Positions 44,498-52,606 of a stretch of 64,000 nucleotides of DNA are shown piece after piece; the first letter of the stretch is position 1, and each line of letters opens with the position of its first letter. The stretch spans positions 1-64,000 of the forward strand of contig JAHDMJ010000008.1 in assembly GCA_018436095.1 (NCBI GenBank). The letters are read 5' to 3'. Made by a program: the position numbers and the translations under genes. This DNA comes from Clostridia bacterium (GTDB lineage Bacteria > Bacillota > Peptococcia > DRI-13 > UBA5745). Under the pieces are notes generated by a model. That model was not told the DNA's origin. It worked only from the letters and a program-made list of their open reading frames with translations, and did not search any database.

Positions 44498-44947
44498 ATG
44501 GCATTTTTAAACTCTTTAGATATTGTAGGTTCGGCTTTAACCGCTCAGCGATACCGTTCCGATATTATCCTGCAGAATATGGCCAATGCCAAAACCACCC
44601 GTACAGCCGCCGGCGGACCCTACCGCCGCAAGCAAGTAGTGTTTGAAGAGCGGCCCCTTGGTTTTCGTGAGAGCTTTGCTCATGCCCGCAGCCGGTATAA
44701 TACCCTGGCTAGTTCCGGCGGCGTAAGGGTTCAGGAGATGGTGGACAGCACCAATGAGTTGAAACCTGTTTATGACCCTCAGCATCCCGATGCCGACGGT
44801 GACGGTTACGTCTGGTACCCTAATGTGGATACTACAGAAGAGATGGTGGACTTGATGGCGGCTTCCAATTCTTATGAAGCCAATTTAACAGCCATGTCGG
44901 TGGTTAAGGCTATGATTGCCAAGTCCCTGGAGGTGGGCAGGAGTTAG
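44498..44947 (+). CDS. flgC: Flagellar proximal rod protein FlgC
   Basis: 149 residues; LDIVGSALTAQRYRSDIILQ and NMANAKTTRTAAGGPYRRKQ at the N-terminus, DMA-type YVWYPNVDTTEEMVDLMAAS and SYEANLTAMSVVKAMIAKSL at the end. Works with FlgB. It is last before a strong terminator, whereas in most Bacillota flgB, flgC and fliE form one run. Confidence 0.95.
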   Translation: MAFLNSLDIVGSALTAQRYRSDIILQNMANAKTTRTAAGGPYRRKQVVFEERPLGFRESFAHARSRYNTLASSGGVRVQEMVDSTNELKPVYDPQHPDADGDGYVWYPNVDTTEEMVDLMAASNSYEANLTAMSVVKAMIAKSLEVGRS

Positions 44948-44970
44948 CCGAAGATCGGCTCGCTAAATAT

Positions 44971-45005
44971 AAACAGCCGGCAGACAAAAACCGGCTGTTT
45001 TTTTT
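44971..45005 (+). terminator. Strong intrinsic terminator between flgC and fliE
   Basis: AAACAGCCGG (44971-44980) pairs perfectly with 44991-45000 around a ten-base loop, followed by eight T. It lies 23 bases after the flgC stop and divides the flagellar locus into two transcription units. Confidence 0.9.
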
Positions 45006-45024
45006 GATGCTTATCGCATATTCC

Positions 45025-45079
45025 GGTCACATTTTGGTCACACTTCGGTCACATTTACACCATATTTACACAGAATCAG
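45025..45079 (+). promoter_or_regulatory. Three 11-bp-spaced GGTCAC repeats (putative activator site)
   Basis: GGTCAC begins at 45025, 45036 and 45047. The full units are GGTCACATTTT, GGTCACACTTC and GGTCACATTTA, and a degenerate fourth, CACCATATTTA, follows in register. An 11-bp period puts all sites on one face of the DNA, as in PhoB/OmpR-family direct-repeat boxes. The array ends about 34-40 bases before the -35 box of the fliE promoter, a typical activator position. Confidence 0.7.
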
Positions 45080-45090
45080 TTCAAAAACTA

Positions 45091-45119
45091 TTTACATTTT
45101 GCCGTAATCTGGGTATAAT
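45091..45119 (+). promoter_or_regulatory. Near-consensus sigma-A promoter of the fliE operon
   Basis: TTTACA (45091-45096), a 17-base spacer, TATAAT (45114-45119). Five of six and six of six matches. Transcription would start near 45126 and give a leader of about 170 bases before fliE. Confidence 0.85.
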
Positions 45120-45294
45120 GAACGATGATAGAGGATTTTTTTACAAAAAGGAAAAAAATTTGCGATCTTTTTTACAAAAAAGAAAAAAGTAAGGTTTCTA
45201 ATCAGTAGTTTATTAAAAAAGCAATCCCTAAAAAGTGTAATTATTAATATTCTTTTAGAATTTCCTGACAAGTATTCGACGAGGTGAAGAATCT
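45120..45294 (+). other. AT-rich untranslated leader of the fliE operon
   Basis: Contains two copies, 31 bp apart, of a TTTTTTACAAAAA-G(G)AAAAAA block (about 45136-45158 and 45168-45188). Poly-T and poly-A stretches of six to seven could pair with each other. I see no convincing riboswitch core. The fliE ribosome site GAGGTGAAG is at the end. Confidence 0.5.
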
Positions 45295-45594
45295 ATGTTT
45301 ATTGTACCAATCCAGCCGATGAAACCCATGGAATTTTCCGGGAGCAGTTCGGCGGTGAAACCGGTTGCCAAAGAAAACTCCTTTGACAATGTCCTAAATA
45401 ATGCCATAACGGCTCTGGAGGACAGCCAAAAAACTTCCCGGCAGGATGCATATCAATTGGCTATGGGCAACATCGATAATATTAGTGAAGTCACCATCAA
45501 TACTTTAAAAGCTGAAAGCATGATTCAAACCACCGTTCAGGTCACTTCCCGAATAGTTAGTGCCTATAAAGAAATTATGCAGATCCAAGTATAA
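45295..45594 (+). CDS. fliE: Flagellar hook-basal body protein FliE
   Basis: 99 residues with the FliE end: SEVTINTLKAESMIQTTVQV, SRIVSAYKEIMQIQV. It links the MS ring to the rod. First gene of the long basal-body operon. Confidence 0.93.
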   Translation: MFIVPIQPMKPMEFSGSSSAVKPVAKENSFDNVLNNAITALEDSQKTSRQDAYQLAMGNIDNISEVTINTLKAESMIQTTVQVTSRIVSAYKEIMQIQV

Positions 45595-45664
45595 TAAAGA
45601 TAGTTGTCTTTATCGTACTTCTGTTAAAATTATTTTTAAATACGGGCGGAAAGTGGGTTGAACT

Positions 45665-47284
45665 GTGGCGGTTCCAGAGGATCAGAACAAGAATGTAATA
45701 CGTAGTATCAAAGTATATTTTGAGAACTTATCGTTTAAAAGAAAAAGGCTGGTTATTCTTGCCGCTGCCGGGCTGGTTCTGGTGGCGGCTGCGCTGACCT
45801 TCTTTTTAAATACAAAAGATACCGGTTATCGAGTGCTGTATACCGGGATGGATCCGGCAGAGGTGGCCGACGTCTATGCTGCTGTGCAGAATTTAGGAGT
45901 CGTTCCTGAGCTGGACGGCAAGGGGCAGATATTAGTACCGGAAAGCCGGTATGAATATCTGCTTTTACAGTTGGCCTCCAAAGGGTATCCTAAATCTACT
46001 TTAGCCTACGACGTTTTTTTAAACAATGCAGGCATGACTGCCACCGAGTCGGATAAAAAACAGATTTTGCTGTTCCAGTTACAAAACCGCATTCAGGACA
46101 CGTTAAGACGGATCGAGGGTGTCGAAAGTGCGGTAGTTAATCTGACGGTACCGGATAATAACGATAATGTCTGGCTTTTGGCTACCAATGATCAGGTGGC
46201 TACCGCCGGCGTTATGCTTACCCTGGGAAAAGATGTGGTGTTAATTCCTGAACAGGTTGGCGCTATTAAAAACCTGGTGGCATTTAGCGTACCGAAAATG
46301 GATCCTTCTAATGTCAAGGTGGTGGACGCCACCACCGGTTTGGAATTAGAGGACTTGGAATCGGTTAAGGATGTGGTGGGCAGCAGCCATGACGCCCTGC
46401 AATTGGAAGGCACCTTCCAGGATCACATCGAAAAAAATGTCCGGCGTATCTTAGTTCCCTGGTATGGAGAGCAAGGTGTATTCGTGGTAGCCAGGGTTAC
46501 TTTGGATCTGGACAAAATGATGTCGGAAAAAATGGAGCTTTTAAATAAGGTAGGCCCCGAGGGAGAAGACTTGGGAGGCTTCACTACCCATCATGTAGTC
46601 GAGGGCGTTAAAGAAGGAGTAGACAATGTAGCCGGTATTGTAGGGGAAGAAAACAATACGGACATCCCCACTTATCAGTTGCAGGGCCCCGCAGGCAATG
46701 AGGATTACGCTCATTACTACGGCAGCATAGATTATGATTACGGTTATTTGAAAACCCAGGTGGAAAAGGGCAATGCCTATATCAAGCGGGGCACTGTTTC
46801 GGTTATTGTGGATGAAAAAAGCCTGACGGACGAGCGCCGGGCAGAAATCGTCGATATTATTTCCAAGAGTGCGGATATTGCGCCGGAATTTATTGCTTTG
46901 TCAGCCTTGAATCCGCCGCCGCCGGCTATAGATCCTATTGAGCCCATCGAAAACATTCCGGAGGAAGCCGCAGAGGTTCCCTTCTGGGTCTACATTGCCG
47001 TAGGCGCAGCTTTACTGCTGATCGTTATTCTTATTGTGCTCTTTATCTTGCTGCGGCGGCGGGCGGCCCGCCTGGCCCGGGAACGGGAAGAGGCCCTCAA
47101 GGCTCAGCAGGAGGATATGGAAAACGAGATCGAGCGCTACAAGCAGGAGTTGGCTAACGCCGCCAAGGCTACAGTCAATGCCAAGGACGACGCCATAACC
47201 GGAGAAATTCGCCAATTTGCCCGGGATAATCCTGAAATCACCGCCAATTTGCTGCGTAATTGGCTGAAGGAAGGAGACAGTTAA
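45665..47284 (+). CDS. fliF: Flagellar MS-ring protein FliF
   Basis: 539 residues; first membrane helix about 35-55 (LVILAAAGLVLVAAALTFFL), ring-building motifs RYEYLLLQLASKGYPKS and VVNLTVPDN, second helix near 440-465 (VAAALLLIVILIVLFILL-type), and an acidic C-terminal tail that binds FliG. The start is GTG at 45665. Two bases separate it from the fliG ATG. Confidence 0.95.
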   Translation: MAVPEDQNKNVIRSIKVYFENLSFKRKRLVILAAAGLVLVAAALTFFLNTKDTGYRVLYTGMDPAEVADVYAAVQNLGVVPELDGKGQILVPESRYEYLLLQLASKGYPKSTLAYDVFLNNAGMTATESDKKQILLFQLQNRIQDTLRRIEGVESAVVNLTVPDNNDNVWLLATNDQVATAGVMLTLGKDVVLIPEQVGAIKNLVAFSVPKMDPSNVKVVDATTGLELEDLESVKDVVGSSHDALQLEGTFQDHIEKNVRRILVPWYGEQGVFVVARVTLDLDKMMSEKMELLNKVGPEGEDLGGFTTHHVVEGVKEGVDNVAGIVGEENNTDIPTYQLQGPAGNEDYAHYYGSIDYDYGYLKTQVEKGNAYIKRGTVSVIVDEKSLTDERRAEIVDIISKSADIAPEFIALSALNPPPPAIDPIEPIENIPEEAAEVPFWVYIAVGAALLLIVILIVLFILLRRRAARLAREREEALKAQQEDMENEIERYKQELANAAKATVNAKDDAITGEIRQFARDNPEITANLLRNWLKEGDS

Positions 47285-47286
47285 GC

Positions 47287-48312
47287 ATGGCTACAGCTTC
47301 AGGAAAATCAAAGGCCAAGCTGAGTTCTGCCGGCAGGGCGGCGGCAGTTATTGTGGCTTTAGGTGCGGAGCATGCATCCGGTGTTTACAAGCATCTGCGA
47401 GAGGATGAGATCGAACGCCTTTCTTTGGAAGTGGCTAAGCTTAGCCGGCTGTCTTCGGAAGATCTTTTGGAAATTGTAGAAGATTTCTATGGTTTATGCA
47501 TAACGCAAAAGGTGATTTCCGAAGGCGGTGTTCTTTACGCCAGAGATGTACTGGAAAAAGCCTTCGGACCTCAAATGGCAGCTTCCTATATGGAAAGGAT
47601 CTCCAAATCCATGCAGGTCCGGGCCTTGGAATTTGTCAGAAAAGCCAATAGCAAAAACCTGATGATGATGCTGCAGAATGAGCATCCCCAAACCGTTGCT
47701 TTCGTGCTTTCTTATGCCAGAGCCGAGCAGGCTTCCTTTGTTATTTCTCAGCTTGAGAAGGAAATGCAGCTAGACGTTATTCAGCGTATTGCCAAGTTGG
47801 AAAGCGTATCTCCCGAAGTGGTCAATATTGTGGAAGAGGTGCTGGAAAGACGGTTTGCTTCCGTAGTATCTGTAGATATGACGGAAATCGGCGGCGTCAA
47901 CTATGTGGCGGATATCATGAACCATACGGACCGCAATACAGAAAAGCATATCTTTGATGAATTGAACCGGCGGGATCCTTTATTGTCGGAAAACATCAGA
48001 AAGCTGATGTTCGTTTTCGAGGACATTGTCAATTTGGACGATATGACGATTCAGCGGTTTTTACGGGAAGTGGATACCCAGGATCTGGCTATTGCCATTA
48101 AAGGTTCCAATGAAGACGTCAAAGAAGTATTGCTTAACAACGTTTCTCGCCGGGCCAAGGAAACCATCCTTACCGATATCGAATACTTGCGCAACGTCCG
48201 CTTGAAGGATGTGGAGGAAGCACAGCAGCGGATCGTCAACATTATCCGCAGTCTGGAGGAATCGGGTGAGATCGTGATTTCTAGAGGCGGAGGGGATGAG
48301 ATCATTGCCTGA
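47287..48312 (+). CDS. fliG: Flagellar motor switch protein FliG
   Basis: 341 residues: N-terminal FliF-binding domain, middle domain with EHPQTVAFVLSYARAEQAS, and C-terminal torque helix region TIQRFLREVDTQDLAIAIKG with the charged residues used against MotA. ATG 47287 follows GGAG by ten bases. Its tail overlaps fliH. Confidence 0.95.
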   Translation: MATASGKSKAKLSSAGRAAAVIVALGAEHASGVYKHLREDEIERLSLEVAKLSRLSSEDLLEIVEDFYGLCITQKVISEGGVLYARDVLEKAFGPQMAASYMERISKSMQVRALEFVRKANSKNLMMMLQNEHPQTVAFVLSYARAEQASFVISQLEKEMQLDVIQRIAKLESVSPEVVNIVEEVLERRFASVVSVDMTEIGGVNYVADIMNHTDRNTEKHIFDELNRRDPLLSENIRKLMFVFEDIVNLDDMTIQRFLREVDTQDLAIAIKGSNEDVKEVLLNNVSRRAKETILTDIEYLRNVRLKDVEEAQQRIVNIIRSLEESGEIVISRGGGDEIIA

Positions 48313-49099
48313 TATTTTTAAGCATCATTTCTTCCAGGTGCAGGAGGAGGATGTTGTCTTGATCCCCGGGTCGGCGCCCCAGGATTTTGACGGGGAAGAG
48401 GAGCTGCCGGCAGAGAGTATAACGCCGGAGGGGGAAATTGACCCGGAAGAAATAACAGCCTCGCCGGAAAGCAGCCAACCGGAGGGAGAAGAACCAGAAG
48501 CAGACCCAAGCCCCGATGGCCTGATCCGCCGCTATAAAGAGCGGCTGGCTTTGGGCAAAGAAGCTTTTTTCAACGCTATTTTGCCGGAGCTTCAAGAAGA
48601 CCTGCAGCAGCGCCTGGAGGAAATGCTGGATCAGATTTACCGGGAAGAGCTAATGAAGCGGCGGCAGGAAATCCAGCAATCTCTGGAGTTTTTGAACCAA
48701 GGTTTACAAGCTTTAGAGGCAAGTCATCAATCCTATATTAAAGAATTTACCGAAGAACTAAAGTATATGGCCCTGGATATTGCGGAGCGGATCTTGCAAA
48801 GGGAAATACAGACGGATCCTAAAGCTTTGGAGACGATGATCCTTGAGTTGGTTGCCGAAGTAAAAAACGCACCATGGATCAATGTGGAGGTCTCCGAACA
48901 GGTGGAAGGACTGGCGGAACATTTGAAAGCTCAACTGAGCAAAGCCGAACAAGGTAAAAGGATTTTTGTGACGGCTAAGGATGTGCCGCCGGATACCTGC
49001 CGCATCGAAACGGAGGACGGCTTTATCGAAGCCACTTTATCCGTACAGTTGCAGCAGTTGAGGCAAGCTTTTGTACAGGCAGAGGAGGAAGGGGATTAA
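48305..49099 (+). CDS. fliH: Flagellar assembly protein FliH
   Basis: 264 residues. An acidic N-terminal region (about 20-75, rich in Glu/Pro/Ser), a long helix (90-160), and the C-terminal FliH/V-ATPase E-type domain (EFTEELKYMALDIAERILQR). It regulates the FliI ATPase. TTG 48305 lies nine bases after GGAGGGG; ATG 48296 abuts that site. Overlaps fliG by eight bases. Confidence 0.9.
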   Translation: MPDIFKHHFFQVQEEDVVLIPGSAPQDFDGEEELPAESITPEGEIDPEEITASPESSQPEGEEPEADPSPDGLIRRYKERLALGKEAFFNAILPELQEDLQQRLEEMLDQIYREELMKRRQEIQQSLEFLNQGLQALEASHQSYIKEFTEELKYMALDIAERILQREIQTDPKALETMILELVAEVKNAPWINVEVSEQVEGLAEHLKAQLSKAEQGKRIFVTAKDVPPDTCRIETEDGFIEATLSVQLQQLRQAFVQAEEEGD

Positions 49100-49102
49100 C
49101 TC

Positions 49103-50422
49103 TTGGGAGCTTTGGCAAAGGATTTAGCAAAGTATTACCGTATCCTGCGTCATGCTGATCTGCATGTATACGAGGGCAAAATCAGTAAGATCGTAGGAAT
49201 GACGGTAGAAGCCACCGGTTTGGTTTGCAGTATAGGCGATATCTGTCATATTTATTTGGAAGGGAAGGCCGACAGCATTGTGGCCGAAGTGGTGGGTATC
49301 TCCGGCAACCGTTCTTATCTGATGCCCTATGAAAGCATGAATGGGATTGGTTACGGCTGCGCCGTAATTAATACAGGCAAAAAGCTGACTGTCAGGATCA
49401 GCAGTGACTTGATTGGACGGACAGTAGATGCCTTAGGCCATCCCATCGACCGGGGGCCCGCTATCGAAGGCGGCGTTCCCTTTTCCATTGACGGCGAACC
49501 CTCAAATCCTATGGCCCGGCCTCCTATAAGCCAGCCTATGGAAATGGGGGTAAAATCTATTGACGCCTTGCTGACTATAGGCAAAGGCCAGAGAATGGGT
49601 ATATTTGCCGGCAGCGGCGTTGGTAAAAGTACATTAATGGGCATGATTGCCCGCAATGTGGAAGCCGATATCAACGTTATCGCTTTGGTGGGGGAACGGG
49701 GCCGTGAAGTAGTGGAGTTTATCAACCGGGACCTGGGTGAAGAAGGGGCCGCCCGCTCCGTACTGGTGGTGGCCACCTCGGATCAACCGGCCATGATGCG
49801 GTATAAATGCGCCTTGACGGCTACGGCTATTGCCGAATATTTTTGCAGCCAGGGCAAGCATGTGCTCTTGATGATGGACTCGTTGACCAGGTTTGCCATG
49901 GCCCAGCGGGAGATTGGCCTTAGTACCGGTGAGGCCCCTGTGGCCAGAGGGTACACGCCTTCCATATATTCGGCTATGCCGAAACTTTTGGAGCGCTGCG
50001 GTAACTTTGAGATAGGTTCCATCACCGGAATTTATACGGTTCTGGTAGAGGGCGACGATACCAACGAGCCGGTCTCCGATATTGTCCGGGGTATTATTGA
50101 CGGCCATATTATTTTGTCCCGCAAAATGGCGGCAAAAAACCATTATCCGGCCATTGATGTACTCAGCAGCATCAGCCGTTTGATGAATGAAATCGTGGAC
50201 AGCCGCCAGAAGGAAGTAGCTTCTACCTTTCGCAATATGCTGGCTATCTATAAAGATAATGAAGATCTAATTTCCATCGGCGCCTATAAAAGCGGTACAA
50301 ACCCCGCCTTGGATAATGCTATTGCCCACAACGCCAGAATGAATGCTTTTTTGAAACAAGAAGTAGGCGAAAAGTTTTGCTTTGACGAAACAAAAGAATT
50401 AATGGCAAAAACTATATCGTAA
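49103..50422 (+). CDS. fliI: Flagellar export ATPase FliI
   Basis: 439 residues, F1-beta-like: Walker A FAGSGVGKSTLMGM (about 168-181), Walker B VLLMMDSLTRFAMAQRE, and the GYTPSIYSAMPKLLERCG family block. It powers unloading of export substrates. TTG start at 49103 behind GGAAGGGG, three bases after the fliH stop. Confidence 0.95.
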   Translation: MGALAKDLAKYYRILRHADLHVYEGKISKIVGMTVEATGLVCSIGDICHIYLEGKADSIVAEVVGISGNRSYLMPYESMNGIGYGCAVINTGKKLTVRISSDLIGRTVDALGHPIDRGPAIEGGVPFSIDGEPSNPMARPPISQPMEMGVKSIDALLTIGKGQRMGIFAGSGVGKSTLMGMIARNVEADINVIALVGERGREVVEFINRDLGEEGAARSVLVVATSDQPAMMRYKCALTATAIAEYFCSQGKHVLLMMDSLTRFAMAQREIGLSTGEAPVARGYTPSIYSAMPKLLERCGNFEIGSITGIYTVLVEGDDTNEPVSDIVRGIIDGHIILSRKMAAKNHYPAIDVLSSISRLMNEIVDSRQKEVASTFRNMLAIYKDNEDLISIGAYKSGTNPALDNAIAHNARMNAFLKQEVGEKFCFDETKELMAKTIS

Positions 50423-50490
50423 TGAAGAAATAAGGTTTATAATGATAGTAATTACGAGTATCACCATAAAAAAGGGGAGGAGAAACCGGC

Positions 50491-50946
50491 ATGAAACCCT
50501 TCACCTTCAGCCTTGAACGAATGCGGGGCTATAAATTCCAGCTGCTGGAAACGGAAAAGAACGCTTTGCAGGCCTTAAACAAGCGGTTGGCGGACATTGA
50601 GGAAAAAATCCGCCTTTGTCAAGTATTTCAGAAAGTAAAAAGAGAAGAGCTGCAAAACAAGCAATTCCAAGGCGCCCTGATGAGGGAGCTGGACGAATGC
50701 CGGTTTTATGTGGAAAATACCGGCCGGCAGTTGGAGGCTTTAAAAAATGAGCGGGAGTTGGCGGTCATGGAAGTGGAACGTCAGCGCAAAGTGGTATTGA
50801 AAGCCTCCCAGGAGGTATCCAGCCTGGACAAGCTGGAAGAAAAGCAATTGGATGACTACCGGTATCTGGAGGCCAGATATAACGAAAAGGTTATTTTGGA
50901 GCACGTTACCAATCAGTTGATCTTCCCCAAAGAAAGCCTTCATTAG
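50491..50946 (+). CDS. fliJ: Flagellar export protein FliJ
   Basis: 151 residues forming one long coiled coil (MKPFTFSLERMRGYKFQLLE at the start, an FliJ-like opening). It acts as the rotor-like stalk for FliI and as an escort for chaperones. GGGGAGG precedes ATG. Confidence 0.88.
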   Translation: MKPFTFSLERMRGYKFQLLETEKNALQALNKRLADIEEKIRLCQVFQKVKREELQNKQFQGALMRELDECRFYVENTGRQLEALKNERELAVMEVERQRKVVLKASQEVSSLDKLEEKQLDDYRYLEARYNEKVILEHVTNQLIFPKESLH

Positions 50947-51001
50947 GCAGGGGATTATCATAAATCAAAAAAACAAGCCAGAAGGGAGGTGAGAAAGAAA
51001 A

Positions 51002-52318
51002 GTGGAAATAGCAATGACAGCGGCAATGGAAACGGGACAGCTTAGCGGAGTCAGAGGCCCGGCAGGCCGAGGCGGCAGGACGGTTGCCGGTGACCAGGGT
51101 TTTACTCAGGTTTTTCTGCAGATGATGAATGGCGCAGGCTCAAAAGAGACAGGCCAAGAATTGCTGAATCAGGCAGGATTGATGCCGGAGGAAGAAGCGG
51201 GAGAGGAAAAAGAATCCCCTTGGGCAATGCTGATGGCGGCTCTGGAGGTAATGCCACAAAACCCGGATTTAGGACGGCCTGATTTGGTGGACGGCAGCGG
51301 CGAAATGGCAGCGGTGCTAAATGCTCTGGAAGCCCTTGGGCCTTTGGCCAGTCCGGACCAGGCAAAGGAAGCGGCTTCTGCAGCTATTATTTCGGAAGCT
51401 AACTTGCTGAATAATCCGCTGAGCGGGCAGCAGGAAGCCATGGGTGACCCGGTTTTGCAGGCCTTGATTCAGGAAGCTGTGGCCGCCTCATCAGCTGCCG
51501 CCAAAGCCCAGGGAAGCATTAAGGGCGCGGGAACTAACCAGCCAGCCGTTGATGCCGGCGGCAAAGAGAGCTTTTTGACCGGGACGGGACAGGAAGGAGA
51601 ACATGAACCAGTTGCTTTGGCTGGAAGTAAGGGGATTGCCGCTACCGTTATCGGCTACGAAGAGGAAAGCAGCCAAGGGGCTGCGGGAGAACGCTTATTC
51701 CTGGGGCGGCAGCAGTTTAGCCAGGCAGTGGAAGAAGCCAAGAGCAAGCTGGCCGGCAAAGGTTCGGAAAGCATTCCGGAAGCAAGCATAGGCAATGAGG
51801 GCATCTTCAAAACGCTGGTCGGGAATCTGGAGTCAGCGGCGGCAGAACCCTTACCAACAGAGGAAATGGATATCTCCCAGCAGATTTTTACCGGTCTTTC
51901 CAAAAACCTGGCAGCCCAAAAAAGCGAGTTTGTCATTAAGCTGATGCCCGAGGGCTTAGGCGAAGTGACGGTTAAGCTTCTTGAAAAAGAAGGCAAGACC
52001 ACCCTGCGGATTATCACTGCCAGCAGTGAGACAGCCCGCCTGATCAACAACGATATCAACGCCTTGCGGGATGCTCTTCGCCCCATTCAGGTGGAAGTCC
52101 ATGAAGCAATACCGGAAGCCAAGCCCGACAGCGAAGCCGCCAGTTACCAGCAGCAATTTGCCCAGTTTGGCCAGTTCAACCAATTCGGCCGCCAAGGCAA
52201 TCAAGGAGAGTCACCTGGGGGAACCCAATGGCAGTCTGCCGGGGAAGAAGGCAGAGAAGAGGCCTCGGCCCACTGGCCGGCTGCAGCGCCGGAAAGTGAT
52301 CTGGATCTTTATGTCTAA
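51002..52318 (+). CDS. fliK: Flagellar hook-length control protein FliK
   Basis: 438 residues. A low-complexity Ala/Glu/Gly-rich N-terminal ruler (about 1-290) and the Flg_hook C-terminal domain (KSEFVIKLMPEGLGEVTVKL, about 303-365), followed by a Gln-rich tail (QQQFAQFGQFNQFGRQ). It sets hook length and switches export specificity. GTG start behind GGGAGGTGAG. Confidence 0.9.
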   Translation: MEIAMTAAMETGQLSGVRGPAGRGGRTVAGDQGFTQVFLQMMNGAGSKETGQELLNQAGLMPEEEAGEEKESPWAMLMAALEVMPQNPDLGRPDLVDGSGEMAAVLNALEALGPLASPDQAKEAASAAIISEANLLNNPLSGQQEAMGDPVLQALIQEAVAASSAAAKAQGSIKGAGTNQPAVDAGGKESFLTGTGQEGEHEPVALAGSKGIAATVIGYEEESSQGAAGERLFLGRQQFSQAVEEAKSKLAGKGSESIPEASIGNEGIFKTLVGNLESAAAEPLPTEEMDISQQIFTGLSKNLAAQKSEFVIKLMPEGLGEVTVKLLEKEGKTTLRIITASSETARLINNDINALRDALRPIQVEVHEAIPEAKPDSEAASYQQQFAQFGQFNQFGRQGNQGESPGGTQWQSAGEEGREEASAHWPAAAPESDLDLYV

Positions 52319-52351
52319 GGCAGCAGGCGAAGGGCTCTACAAACCAACGTA

Positions 52352-52583
52352 GTATTGACAAAAAAGACAAAAAGTGGCGCAGAATTTTTTGGTCAAGACA
52401 AGGCGGCAACGACAGATGCGAAGGAGCGTACTGACTGGTACGTGACTGAGCAGATGGAGGCAGCCAACGTAGGCTCTACAAGCTCAATTTGCTATCCGTA
52501 GATATTGGGGCGCAAATGTTCTACGAACTCAATCTGCTATCCGTAGATATTAGGGCGCAGATGTATTGACGAAAAAAGACAAG
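52352..52583. repeat. Nested direct repeats between fliK and flgD
   Basis: A 45-bp tandem pair (52475-52519 and 52520-52564) differs at five positions, all transitions. The block is bounded by GTATTGACAAAAAAGACAA (52352) and GTATTGACGAAAAAAGACAA (52563). Between them lies GCGTACTGACTGGTACGTGAC, a short imperfect dyad. There is no ORF, although the gap sits inside the flagellar operon. Confidence 0.7.
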
Positions 52584-52606
52584 CCAGGGAAGGAGGGAGA
52601 AGATAG

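Noticed and set aside
45004-45192. 62-codon plus-strand open frame after flgC
   Set aside because: It covers the GGTCAC repeats and the fliE promoter and looks non-protein-like; regulatory reading is better.
45120-45294. c-di-GMP riboswitch in the fliE leader
   Set aside because: Such riboswitches control flagellar operons in some Clostridia, but I could not find the GEMM core or a matching stem arrangement here.
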